From Streptomyces fructofermentans (GTDB taxonomy: Bacteria; Actinomycetota; Actinomycetes; Streptomycetales; Streptomycetaceae): a stretch of 64,000 nt of DNA. The translations under genes were made by a program, and so were the position numbers. The stretch is taken from positions 62,001 through 126,000 of the forward strand of contig NZ_BMWD01000017.1 of assembly GCF_014651055.1 (NCBI RefSeq). Direction: 5' to 3'. The notes under the pieces are model-generated. The model saw nothing but the letters and a program-made list of their open reading frames with translations. It did no database searches and was not told the origin of the DNA. Below are positions 46,097-54,441 of this stretch, piece by piece. Numbering within the stretch: position 1 is the stretch's first letter; each line of letters begins with the position of its first letter.

Positions 46097-47853
46097 CCGG
46101 AGGTCGCAACAGCGGCTGGCCCGATCAGGGACAGCCGCAGGATCAGTACGGCCCGCAGCAGGGCCAGTACGGGCAGCAGTACGGGCAGCAGGGCCAGTAC
46201 CAGCAGCAGCCCGACGCCCACACCCAGCAGCCCGACCCGTACTCCCAGCAGTCCGGCGGGTACTCCCAGCAGTCCGGCCCGTACCCGCAGCAGGGCTACG
46301 GGTACCCGCAGGCGGCGGTTCCGCAGCAGCCCGGTCCGCAGCAGGACTGGCAGCAGCAGTACCCGCCGTACAGCGGCCGGCGGGCGGCCGCCGGGTCCGC
46401 CGTGCGCCGCCCGCAGCAGCCGGACGCGGAGCCCGAGTTCCACGAGCCGGACTACACCGTCCTGGAGCCGGAACCCGAGCCCGAGCCCGCGTACGTGCTT
46501 CCCGAGGTGCCCGTCTCGGCCTGGTCCATGGACAACAGCCGCTCGGCCTGGATCAGCCGCGGCGTGCTGCTGCTGATCCTCATGGTCCAGGCGGGGCTGT
46601 CGTACCGGGTCGGCGGGAGCGCGTTCCCCGACGAGGCGGAGTTCCTGATGTCCGGCGGCCGCGTGTCCGGCCTGGTGGCCGACGGCGGACTCGCCGGCGC
46701 CCGGATGCTCAGCCTGGCCTGGGCGCTCGGCGCGACCGCGCTGCTGTTCGGCGCGACCCGCATGCTGTTCAACCCGCGGGCCGCGCTCGCGGCCGCCGCG
46801 ATGTACTCCGTGCTGGAGTCCACCGCCTTCACGGGCCGCTACGCCTCGATGCACTCCCTGTCGCTGTTCCTGCTCGCGGCGGCCCTGTGGCTGCTGGCCA
46901 AGACCCGGCAAACGCATCCGGCGGCGGTCCTGCTCGCGGCGCCCTTCGCCGCGCTCGCACCGTTCGCCGCGTACTCGGCCGCCCTGTACCTGCCGACACT
47001 GACCGTGCTCGCGGTGCTCACCGCGTACCGCTTCCGCGGTGCCGGGGCGTTCGCGCGCGGGGCGCTCTTCGCGGTGGCGACCGGCGCGATGCTCTTCGCG
47101 GGCGTCCGGCTGAACGGCACGCCGACCGGCTGGAACGCGCACAGCGGCGAGAGCGCCCTGTCGCTGCTCGGGCAGAGCGGCCAGTGGGGCGGCATCGTCC
47201 TGCTGGTGGCCGTCATCGGAGCCGTCGGCTACACCCGCCGGGCCCGCATGGGCGAGATGCCCTGGGCCGAGGGGGACGCCCCGGGTTCGGTGCGCCGCGC
47301 CGCGCTGGGCGTGACCCTGTGCGCGACCGCGCTCCTGGCCCCGCTCTACCAGGCGTACCTGGGCAACGGCAGCTCCCTGCACATCCACGTCGGCTTCGGC
47401 CTGCTCTTCGCGGTCCCGATGGCGGGCCTGGGCGTCTCCCGGCTGATGGGCGCGCACTTCAGGTACCCGCAGATCGGCATCATGATCTACGTGGCCGCCC
47501 TGGTCGTCGGCATGGCCCAGACGCAGAGCCTGTACAGGCCGACGGACTCGGCCCGCATGATCGGCGCGATGCGCCAGGTCGTGGACGGGAAGGGCAGCTA
47601 TCTCAGCGACGACCCCGAGATCTCCGCGTACTACCTCCGCTCGGCGACCGAGCCCGGCCAGTGGCACCGGGCCTCGCGCGGCGCCGAACTGGCGTCCGCC
47701 GTGCTCAAGGGCTCGTACGACGCGATCGTGCTGCGCAGCGAGAGGACTCCCGAGGCGTTCCGCGGCTCCAAGCACTACCGCGTGCTGGCGGTGCTCCCGC
47801 CCGCGGACAAGGACAGCGGCCAGGCGCCGTACCGGATCTGGGTGAAGCGATGA
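46093..47853 (+). CDS. GT-C-type membrane glycosyltransferase with Gln-rich N-terminus
   Basis: ATG 46093 overlaps the GH26 stop (ATGA) and gives 586 residues. Residues 1-105 are Gln/Tyr/Pro/Gly-rich, built from QYGQQ- and PYSQQSG-like units, and must be cytoplasmic and disordered. After a Glu/Pro linker, about ten membrane helices follow. D180 and E181 (FPDEAEF) in the first outside loop match the DE motif of GT-C enzymes that use polyprenyl-phosphate sugars. The upstream open frame is a shadow. The substrate is unknown. A glycan-modifying role fits the adjacent polyprenol-phosphate sugar synthase. Confidence 0.8.
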   Translation: MTGGRNSGWPDQGQPQDQYGPQQGQYGQQYGQQGQYQQQPDAHTQQPDPYSQQSGGYSQQSGPYPQQGYGYPQAAVPQQPGPQQDWQQQYPPYSGRRAAAGSAVRRPQQPDAEPEFHEPDYTVLEPEPEPEPAYVLPEVPVSAWSMDNSRSAWISRGVLLLILMVQAGLSYRVGGSAFPDEAEFLMSGGRVSGLVADGGLAGARMLSLAWALGATALLFGATRMLFNPRAALAAAAMYSVLESTAFTGRYASMHSLSLFLLAAALWLLAKTRQTHPAAVLLAAPFAALAPFAAYSAALYLPTLTVLAVLTAYRFRGAGAFARGALFAVATGAMLFAGVRLNGTPTGWNAHSGESALSLLGQSGQWGGIVLLVAVIGAVGYTRRARMGEMPWAEGDAPGSVRRAALGVTLCATALLAPLYQAYLGNGSSLHIHVGFGLLFAVPMAGLGVSRLMGAHFRYPQIGIMIYVAALVVGMAQTQSLYRPTDSARMIGAMRQVVDGKGSYLSDDPEISAYYLRSATEPGQWHRASRGAELASAVLKGSYDAIVLRSERTPEAFRGSKHYRVLAVLPPADKDSGQAPYRIWVKR

Positions 47854-49400
47854 CGGCGTACACACCTGTCGAGGAGCCGCAGGCCCCCCGGGCCGAGGCC
47901 GGGGGAGGCCGTGCGGACAGGCGCCGCGCGGCCTCGGGCGACGCCCGCGGGGCGCGGGGGTCGGCGCTGCTCGTCTTCGTGCTGCCCGCGCTGGCCACGC
48001 TCGCCTGCGTGCTGCCCGGCCTCGGGCGCCGCCAGCTGTGGCGCGACGAGCACGCCACCTGGTGGGCCTCGTCGCTCTCGTACGGCGACCTGGGACGGCT
48101 GATCGAGCACATCGACGTCGTCTTCACCCCGTACTACGCGATCATGCACCTCTGGATCGCGGTGGCCGGCGACTCGCCCGCCGCGCTGCGGCTGCCCGGC
48201 GCACTCGCGATGGCGGTGTCGGCGGGACTCGTCGGACTGATCGGGCGGCGCGTCTTCGCCGTGCGGGCGGGCCTGCTGGCAGGACTGCTGTTCGCCGTCG
48301 TCCCGGCGGTCACCCGCTACGGACAGGAGGCGCGGCCCTACGCCTTCGCCACGCTGTTCGCGCTGCTCGCCACGCTGCTCCTGCTGCGGGCACTGGAGAA
48401 GCCGAGCCTGCGGGACTGGACGCTGTACGGCCTGGCGGTCGCGGCGACCGGCTTCGGCCACCTCGTCGCGCTGTCGGTCGTCGCGGGCCACCTGTGCCTG
48501 GTCGTCCTGGAGAAGCGGCGCGGCGACCGCATCGTGCACTACGCGTTCGCAGGCGCGGCCATGCTGGGGCTCTCCATCACCCTGCCCATGGTCGCGCAGG
48601 GGTCCGGGCAGAGCGGTCAGATCTCCTGGAACGTGACCACCACCCAGGACCTGATCGACTACCCGCAGGAGCTCTTCGGCTCGTGGATCACCGGCGGGGT
48701 CCTCATGGGAGCCGGCCTGCTCGGCCTGCTCGTGGCCCGCAGGTACGCGCTGCTGCTCGCGTCCTGGACGCTGCTGCCGCCCGTCCTGACCTTCCTGACC
48801 GCCAACCAGCTGCACCTCTTCCTGCCCCGCTACCTGCTGTTCACCGTCCCCGCGTGGGCGCTCCTCGCGGGGGCACTGGTGGCGAGGCTCTCGGGCCCGC
48901 TCACCCCGGGGGCCCGGTCCGGCGCCGGCGCCAAGGTCCTCTCCGGACTCCTGGTGACGGCCGTCGCGGCCGGGTACGCCTTCGCGGCCCTGCCCGGGAT
49001 CGACCTCGCCAAGCGGGACATGGACGACGAGCCGGACTACGCGGCCGCGGCCGCGGCCGTCGCGGGCAAGGCGCGCCCGGGCGACGGAATGATCTTCAAC
49101 GGCGGCCTCTCGGAGCGCCGCGCGATGTCCTACGAGCTGCGGGACCGCAGGGCTCCCGAGGACGTGCTGATGGAGTTCACCCCCCAGCAGAACGGCTCGT
49201 ACGGCGCCACCGAGTGCCGGCGCCCGGCGCGCTGCCTCGCGGACGTCGACCGGCTCTGGCTGGTCTCGACGATCCGGGACGGCAAACCGCTGCTCCAGGG
49301 CATGAACGAGAAGACGGCGGCTGTCATCGCCAAGGACTTCGAGGCGGGCCGCAGGGTCGAACTGCACCGCGTCACGGTCCAGGTGCTCGACCGCAAGTAG
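47850..49400 (+). CDS. GT-C/GT39-like membrane glycosyltransferase
   Basis: ATG 47850 overlaps the previous stop by ATGA and gives 516 residues. A short Ala/Arg-rich cytoplasmic tail precedes about ten helices. D66 and E67 in LWRDEHATWW form the typical DE motif of the dolichol-P-sugar-dependent superfamily (ArnT/PMT style), and TRYGQEARPYAFATLFALL is the conserved loop of bacterial members. The C-terminal 110 residues are soluble and outside. It is not a duplicate of the previous gene, since the sequences differ apart from fold. Likely substrate: a polyprenyl-phosphate hexose. Confidence 0.85.
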   Translation: MTAYTPVEEPQAPRAEAGGGRADRRRAASGDARGARGSALLVFVLPALATLACVLPGLGRRQLWRDEHATWWASSLSYGDLGRLIEHIDVVFTPYYAIMHLWIAVAGDSPAALRLPGALAMAVSAGLVGLIGRRVFAVRAGLLAGLLFAVVPAVTRYGQEARPYAFATLFALLATLLLLRALEKPSLRDWTLYGLAVAATGFGHLVALSVVAGHLCLVVLEKRRGDRIVHYAFAGAAMLGLSITLPMVAQGSGQSGQISWNVTTTQDLIDYPQELFGSWITGGVLMGAGLLGLLVARRYALLLASWTLLPPVLTFLTANQLHLFLPRYLLFTVPAWALLAGALVARLSGPLTPGARSGAGAKVLSGLLVTAVAAGYAFAALPGIDLAKRDMDDEPDYAAAAAAVAGKARPGDGMIFNGGLSERRAMSYELRDRRAPEDVLMEFTPQQNGSYGATECRRPARCLADVDRLWLVSTIRDGKPLLQGMNEKTAAVIAKDFEAGRRVELHRVTVQVLDRK

Positions 49401-49445
49401 CGGCAGACAGCCACCCCGAAGAAGAACGTTAAGGAGGCCGCCCGT

Positions 49446-50768
49446 ATGCGGCTCACAGTCATCGGCACCGGCTACCTCGGTGCCACCCACGCCGCCTGCA
49501 TGGCGGAACTCGGGCACGAGGTGCTCGGCGTGGACGTCGACCCGGACAAGGTCGCCGCGCTCCAGGCGGGGCGGGTGCCCTTCCACGAGCCCGCGCTGCC
49601 GGAGCTGCTCGCGAAGCACACGGCGAGCGGCCGGCTGCGGTTCACCACCTCCTACGAGGAGGCCGCCGCCTTCGGCGAGGTGCACTTCATCTGCGTCGGC
49701 ACCCCGCAGCGCAAGGACTCCGAGGGCGCCGACCTGCGGTACGTGGACTCGGCGTTCGCGTCGATGGCCCGGTACGCGGGCCCGGACGCGCTCCTGGTCG
49801 GCAAGTCGACCGTCCCCGTGGGCACGGCAGGCCGGCTCGCGGACACCCACGCCGCGGAGATCGCCTGGAACCCCGAGTTCCTGCGCGAGGGCTTCGCCGT
49901 CGAGGACACCCTGCGGCCCGACCGGCTGGTCCTCGGGGTCGGATCGGAACGGGCCGAGGCGCTGCTGCGCGCGGTGTACGCGCCCGTCATCGCCGCCGGG
50001 ACACCGGTCGTCACGGCCGACTTCCCGACCGCCGAGCTGGTGAAGACCGCGGCGAACGCCTTCCTCGCCACCAAGATCTCCTTCATCAACGCCATGGCGG
50101 AGGTGTGCGAGGCCACGGGCGCCGACGTCTCGGTACTGGCCGAGGCGATCGGGCACGACGACCGCATCGGGAAGAAGTTCCTGCGGTCCGGGGTCGGATT
50201 CGGCGGCGGCTGCCTGCCCAAGGACATCCGCGCCTTCGCGCACCGCGCCGACGAGCTGGGCGTCTCCCTGGCCTTCCTGCGCGAGGTCGACGCGATCAAC
50301 ATGCGGCGCCGCGACCGGGTGGTCGAGCTGGCCCGCGAGCTGTGCGGGGGCGCGGTGCTGGGCGCCAGGATCACCGTGCTCGGCGCGGCCTTCAAGCCGG
50401 ACTCGGACGACATACGTGACTCGCCGGCCCTGAACGTGGCCGCGCGCCTGCGGCTGGACGGCGCCGATGTCACGGTCCACGACCCCGAGGCGATGGACAA
50501 CGCCCGCAAGGCGTTCCCGCTGCTCGGGTACGCGGTGTCGGCCGAGGAGGCGCTGGTCGGCGCGGATCTCGTGCTGCACCTGACGGAGTGGCCGCAGTTC
50601 CGCGAGATCTCGCCGGACACGGCCCGCTCACTGGTTTCCCGTCCGCGGATCGTGGACGGGAGGGGGGTGCTCGACGCGGCCGAATGGGTCGCGGCGGGCT
50701 GGGAGTTCCGTGCGCTGGGCAGGCCGGCGCCCGGAGAAGCCGATCGAATGGGGAGGTTGAAGAGATGA
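49446..50768 (+). CDS. ugd: UDP-glucose 6-dehydrogenase
   Basis: This enzyme oxidises UDP-glucose to UDP-glucuronate with two NAD. The 440-residue product has the N-terminal Rossmann motif GTGYLGATHAACMAELGHEVLG, the catalytic cysteine C256 in GFGGGCLPKDIRAF, and a second nucleotide-binding lobe (ARITVLGAAFKPDSDDIRDS). A role as a GDP-mannose dehydrogenase is less likely from sequence feel but cannot be excluded. It starts 45 bases after the second GT-C gene behind AAGGAGG and overlaps the next gene (ATGA). It would supply an acidic sugar for the glycan. Confidence 0.88.
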   Translation: MRLTVIGTGYLGATHAACMAELGHEVLGVDVDPDKVAALQAGRVPFHEPALPELLAKHTASGRLRFTTSYEEAAAFGEVHFICVGTPQRKDSEGADLRYVDSAFASMARYAGPDALLVGKSTVPVGTAGRLADTHAAEIAWNPEFLREGFAVEDTLRPDRLVLGVGSERAEALLRAVYAPVIAAGTPVVTADFPTAELVKTAANAFLATKISFINAMAEVCEATGADVSVLAEAIGHDDRIGKKFLRSGVGFGGGCLPKDIRAFAHRADELGVSLAFLREVDAINMRRRDRVVELARELCGGAVLGARITVLGAAFKPDSDDIRDSPALNVAARLRLDGADVTVHDPEAMDNARKAFPLLGYAVSAEEALVGADLVLHLTEWPQFREISPDTARSLVSRPRIVDGRGVLDAAEWVAAGWEFRALGRPAPGEADRMGRLKR

Positions 50769-51517
50769 CGTACGACGTGGGGGCGGATGTGGCCGTCACC
50801 GTGGTCATGCCCACGTACAACGAGGCGGCGAACCTGCCGAGGATGGCGGAGGCCCTGCTGGGGCTGCCGCTGGTCGGGTTGCACCTGAAGGTCGTGGACG
50901 ACTCCAGTCCGGACGGCACCGGGCGCATCGCCGAGGAGCTGGCCGAGAAGTACAACGCGGACGGGCGGCGCCGGATGAGCGTGCTGCACCGCACCGAGAA
51001 GGACGGCCTCGGCCGCGCGTACGTGGCGGGTATGAGCGCCGCGGTCGACGAGGGCGCCGAGTACGTCGTGCAGATGGACGCCGACGGCAGCCACCCGGTG
51101 GAAGCGGTCCCGCGGATGCTCGGCACCGCCGTGGCCTCGGGCGTCGGCCTGGTCATCGGCAGCCGGTACGTGGAGGGCGGGCAGCTCGACGACGACTGGG
51201 GCGCGCACCGCGTCCTGCTGTCCCGTTTCGCCAACCGCTACGCGCGCACGGTGCTCGGCACGAAGATCCGTGACGTCACCGCGGGCTTCAACCTGTGGTC
51301 CGCGCGGGCGCTGCGCGACGTGGACCTGCGCTCCCTGGACAGCGCGGGCTACAGCTTCCAGGTCGAGCTCAAGTTCAAGGCCGTACGGGCCGGCCACAGC
51401 GCGGTCGAGATCCCGATCCGCTTCGAGGAGCGGACCGAGGGCGTCTCCAAGATGACCCTGCGCACCCAGCTCGAATCGGCCGTGGTGCCGGTCAGGCTGC
51501 GGCTCAGGAACAGGTAG
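50765..51517 (+). CDS. Polyprenol-phosphate sugar (mannose) synthase, GT2
   Basis: ATG 50765 overlaps ugd by ATGA and gives 250 residues. The fold is the DPM1/Ppm family: MPTYNEAANLPRMAEALL, D45-D46 (VVDDSSPDGT), the DxD D105-A-D107 (QMDADGSHP) and IPIRFEERTEGVSKMT near the end. No transmembrane part is present, so like other bacterial Ppm catalytic domains it acts at the inner membrane face. It would make polyprenyl-phosphate mannose or glucose, the donor class used by GT-C enzymes, which fits the two upstream GT-C genes. Confidence 0.88.
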   Translation: MTYDVGADVAVTVVMPTYNEAANLPRMAEALLGLPLVGLHLKVVDDSSPDGTGRIAEELAEKYNADGRRRMSVLHRTEKDGLGRAYVAGMSAAVDEGAEYVVQMDADGSHPVEAVPRMLGTAVASGVGLVIGSRYVEGGQLDDDWGAHRVLLSRFANRYARTVLGTKIRDVTAGFNLWSARALRDVDLRSLDSAGYSFQVELKFKAVRAGHSAVEIPIRFEERTEGVSKMTLRTQLESAVVPVRLRLRNR

Positions 51518-51539
51518 CGGCGCCCGGGCACCCGCGGGG

Positions 51540-51567
51540 CGGGCCCGGCCGGCTTCGGCCGGGCCCG
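51540..51567. terminator. Bidirectional terminator between converging genes
   Basis: A 12-bp perfect GC stem (51540-51551/51556-51567) with a GCTT loop lies between the end of the + strand glycan operon and the end of the - strand gene at 51582. The lack of T-runs is usual for Streptomyces. Confidence 0.65.
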
Positions 51568-51581
51568 GGGCGCGCTCCGTG

Positions 51582-52451
51582 CTACTGGCCGGCCGCCTCC
51601 GAGGCCTGGGCCTCGCCGCGCCGGTGGATCTGGCGGAAGGTGAACTCGGCCAGGTCGTCGCCCGTGGTGAAGACCTTGGTGTCCTTCTGCTTCACGTCCT
51701 TGCCGTTGGTGAAGCCGGCGACCGTGAAGTAGGCGTAGCGGCCGTACGCGTTGGAGGTCGAGCGGCAGATCGCCGAGCGGCAGAACGTGGGGACGCCCGA
51801 GCCGGAGAGGGACTGCACGACACTCTTGCTGTCGGCGTCGTTCTTGGCCTTCAGGGCCTTGGCCTCGGTGTCGAAGACGGCCACGCCGACCGTCACCGCG
51901 ATGCCGTCCCTGATGTACGTGACGCGCATGAGCCGGGTGCAGTCGTTCTTGGTGAGCACCGCGCCCAGCGTGCCCTGGGCCGCCGACGCGCAGGTCTTCG
52001 TGGAGGCCAGCGCGCCCTTCTTGTAGACGGTCTCGCCCATCGTGAGCTGCGTACCCGGGAAGAGGGTGTCCGGGCCGATGGGCGCGGTGTCCTTCTTCAC
52101 GTCGGATATGAACTCCTTCGGGTCCAGCGGGGGCGGCGCCGAGGTCTCCTCGAACGACGGCCCGGGACCCGTGGTGTCCGACGGGATGTCCGCGGTGGCG
52201 GGCAGCTGGGAGGAAGGCTTGTTCGACGCCTGTCCGTCGCCGTCCGCCGAGACCACGGCCACGGCGACCGCCGCGCCCACGGCGATCGTGGCGAGCGCGC
52301 CGCCGCCGACCAGCATCCACCTGCGGCGCCGGTTGCGTGATTCGGACGCCTCGGCCATCGCTGCCCAGTCGGGCGTCTGGCTGCTCCATCGGGGAGGTTG
52401 AGAACCTGATCCCCCGGAACCCCACTGGGGTCCCCCCTGCCCAAAGCTCAT
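51582..52451 (-). CDS. Membrane-anchored hypothetical protein
   Basis: The 289-residue product has a Gly/Ser/Gln-rich, probably disordered N-terminus (MSFGQGGPQWGSGGSGSQPP), a cluster RNRRRR, one membrane helix (WMLVGGGALATIAVGAAVAVAVV) and a secreted part with several Cys (CASAAQ, DCTRLM, FCRSAICRS). I do not recognise a named family. The sequence is conserved in style with a gene found near rplM in Streptomyces. ATG 52451 is chosen because a TAAGAT -10 hexamer ends eight bases upstream, which would give a leaderless mRNA. An ATG at 52460 would add three residues. Confidence 0.8.
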   Translation of the reverse strand: MSFGQGGPQWGSGGSGSQPPRWSSQTPDWAAMAEASESRNRRRRWMLVGGGALATIAVGAAVAVAVVSADGDGQASNKPSSQLPATADIPSDTTGPGPSFEETSAPPPLDPKEFISDVKKDTAPIGPDTLFPGTQLTMGETVYKKGALASTKTCASAAQGTLGAVLTKNDCTRLMRVTYIRDGIAVTVGVAVFDTEAKALKAKNDADSKSVVQSLSGSGVPTFCRSAICRSTSNAYGRYAYFTVAGFTNGKDVKQKDTKVFTTGDDLAEFTFRQIHRRGEAQASEAAGQ

Positions 52452-52458
52452 GGGGCGC

Positions 52459-52464
52459 ATCTTA
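52459..52464 (-). promoter_or_regulatory. -10 box for a leaderless transcript of the 52451 gene
   Basis: TAAGAT read on the - strand lies seven bases before ATG 52451, the spacing expected when transcription starts at the A of the start codon. No ribosome site precedes the ATG. The -35 region is not recognisable. Confidence 0.45.
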
Positions 52465-53031
52465 GACGGGCCAAGGGGTGCGCAGGTCCGCGCCGTGGGG
52501 CAGTCGGACCCGGTCGAACCCTTGGTGGGACCGGCCCGACCGACACCAATGGGGGCATCTCGGGGTGGTTGGTGCGGGCCGCCTGCGGGCCCGCGGGAGC
52601 CGCCTCGGCGACCGCCCCCGGCACGGGTGCCGACGGGACGTCCCTGCCCAGGGGGTACGGGGCCGCCGGCTGCGGTGCCGCTGCGGGGGCCGCGGTGCCG
52701 TCCGGGCGGGGTGCTCCGGTATGACGATGCGCACTTTCCCGGTCCGTCGCGCGGGGGCGCCCGGTCGGTCGCACGCGCCGCCGTGCGCGCCGCCGCGATC
52801 CGCGGACACGCCGGCCCCCGGGGACGCCCGGTGCCGCCGCGCCGGGGCCCCGCACGGCCTTTTGGCCCTCCCCGTCCACGGACGGCCGAGCGGTCGGGTG
52901 GTCGGACGCTGGGGTGGTGCCGGGCTTCCCGGCCGTCCGCCGAGGGTCGCCCGGGAGCAGGGCGGGTGCGCCGCCCCGCGGCTCCCGGGCCCCGCGTCCG
53001 CGGGGGAGGGGGCCGTCCGGGGTCGCTCGTT
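52465..53031. other. GC-rich gene-free stretch upstream of rplM
   Basis: No gene can be supported here. One - strand frame (about 52448-52740) reads as a Pro/Ala-rich segment with normal actinobacterial amino-acid use (PAAPYPLGRDVPSAPVPG), but it has no proper start and could be a decayed gene end. Other open frames are too Arg-rich to be real. Confidence 0.5.
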
Positions 53032-53061
53032 TTGACCCGTCCGGCCCACCGCCGCTATTCT
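53032..53061 (+). promoter_or_regulatory. rplM promoter
   Basis: TTGACC (53032-53037), 18 bases and TATTCT (53056-53061) make a strong HrdB-type promoter. The start near 53068 leaves about 176 nt of leader. The leader holds the inverted repeat CCGGTCCACCGG (53116-53127). Confidence 0.7.
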
Positions 53062-53243
53062 TGCGTTTCGTTATGTGTATTGGCTTGCTCATTCTCACGT
53101 GAGGGGCCCTTACACCGGTCCACCGGGGCTGATGACCAGCGACCTGCACGCGGTATGCGTCACCGCAGTGCGGTCAGGGCTGTCGTGATCGTCCGTGGTG
53201 GCCATGTCAGGACCCACTCACTGAAGAAGCGAAGGCTACGACC

Positions 53244-53687
53244 GTGCGTACGTACAGCCCCAAGCCCGGCGACATCACTCGCCAGTGGTACGTCATCGAC
53301 GCCCAGGATGTCGTCCTGGGTCGTCTGGCGACCACTGCCGCGAACATTCTGCGCGGCAAGCACAAGCCGATCTACGCGCCCCACGTCGACGCTGGTGACT
53401 TCGTCATCATCATCAACGCCGACAAGGTGCACCTCTCCGGCAACAAGAAGACCCAGAAGCTGGCGTACCGCCACTCCGGTTACCCGGGTGGTCTGCGCTC
53501 CGTCCGCTACGACGAGCTGCTGGCGAAGAACCCCGAGAAGGCCGTCGAGAAGGCCATCAAGGGCATGGTTCCCAAGAACACCCTGGGCCGCCAGGTGCTC
53601 TCGAAGCTGAAGGTCTACGCGGGCGAGAACCACCCGCACGCTGCTCAGCAGCCGGTCCCGTTCGAGATCACCCAGGTCGCGCAGTAG
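53244..53687 (+). CDS. rplM: 50S ribosomal protein L13
   Basis: L13 is an early 50S assembly protein. It is 147 residues (MRTYSPKPGDITRQWYVIDA), with the signature RGMVPKNTLGRQ in the form KGMVPKNTLGRQVLSKLKVYAG. GTG 53244 follows GAAGCGAAGG. rpsI follows after 42 bases, the universal pair. Confidence 0.98.
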   Translation: MRTYSPKPGDITRQWYVIDAQDVVLGRLATTAANILRGKHKPIYAPHVDAGDFVIIINADKVHLSGNKKTQKLAYRHSGYPGGLRSVRYDELLAKNPEKAVEKAIKGMVPKNTLGRQVLSKLKVYAGENHPHAAQQPVPFEITQVAQ

Positions 53688-53729
53688 TTCCGGCCACCCC
53701 CTAAGACATAAAGAAATCTGAGGAGAATC

Positions 53730-54251
53730 GTGGCCGAGACCACCGTTGAGCAGCCGGTCGAAGAGACTGAGCTCGTCGACATCGAGAACTACACCACCGA
53801 GTCCGAGGTCCCCGTCGAGGGCGAGTACACCTCGGAGTCGCTGGCCGGCCGCTTCGGCGACCCGCAGCCCGCCGCCGGCCTGGGCCGTCGCAAGAACGCC
53901 ATCGCCCGCGTCCGGATCGTCCCGGGCACCGGCAAGTGGAAGATCAACGGTCGCACCCTTGAGGACTACTTCCCCAACAAGGTGCACCAGCAGGAAGTCA
54001 ACGAGCCCTTCAAGGTGCTCGAGCTCGAGGGTCGCTACGACGTCGTCGCCCGCATCTCGGGTGGCGGCGTGTCCGGTCAGGCCGGTGCCCTGCGCCTCGG
54101 CGTGGCCCGCGCCCTGAACGAGGCCGACGTGGACAACAACCGCGGCGCCCTCAAGAAGGCCGGCTTCCTCAAGCGCGACGACCGTGCGGTCGAGCGCAAG
54201 AAGGCCGGTCTCAAGAAGGCCCGTAAGGCCCCGCAGTACAGCAAGCGCTAA
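53730..54251 (+). CDS. rpsI: 30S ribosomal protein S9
   Basis: S9 contacts the P-site tRNA with its C-terminal tail (KARKAPQYSKR). It is 173 residues. An acidic N-terminal extension of about 48 residues precedes the family core (GLGRRKNAIARVRIVPGTGK), which is common in actinobacteria. GTG 53730 follows TGAGGAGAA. A strong terminator closes the pair. Confidence 0.97.
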   Translation: MAETTVEQPVEETELVDIENYTTESEVPVEGEYTSESLAGRFGDPQPAAGLGRRKNAIARVRIVPGTGKWKINGRTLEDYFPNKVHQQEVNEPFKVLELEGRYDVVARISGGGVSGQAGALRLGVARALNEADVDNNRGALKKAGFLKRDDRAVERKKAGLKKARKAPQYSKR

Positions 54252-54274
54252 ACATCGCTCAGCTGTTTGCACGA

Positions 54275-54316
54275 AACGCCCCGGCGGCACGTTCTGTGTC
54301 GCCGGGGCGTTCGTTT
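54275..54316 (+). terminator. Terminator after rpsI
   Basis: A 16-bp stem (54275-54290/54296-54311, one G-U) is followed by CGTTT. It ends the L13-S9 transcript. Confidence 0.8.
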
Positions 54317-54441
54317 ACCACAGTCTTCAAACAGGTCTGCGAAACATGCGGGCCCGGGGGATATACCTGACAAGGGCCGGAGCCGGACCCTTGGCCTGAG
54401 CCGCACATTCTGAGTACATGAGCAAGTTCGGAGGACACCAG

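Noticed and set aside
52450..53610. A 386-residue + strand frame over the rplM promoter
   Set aside because: It is out of frame with rplM, very rich in Arg/Pro, and runs through the promoter and into the real gene.
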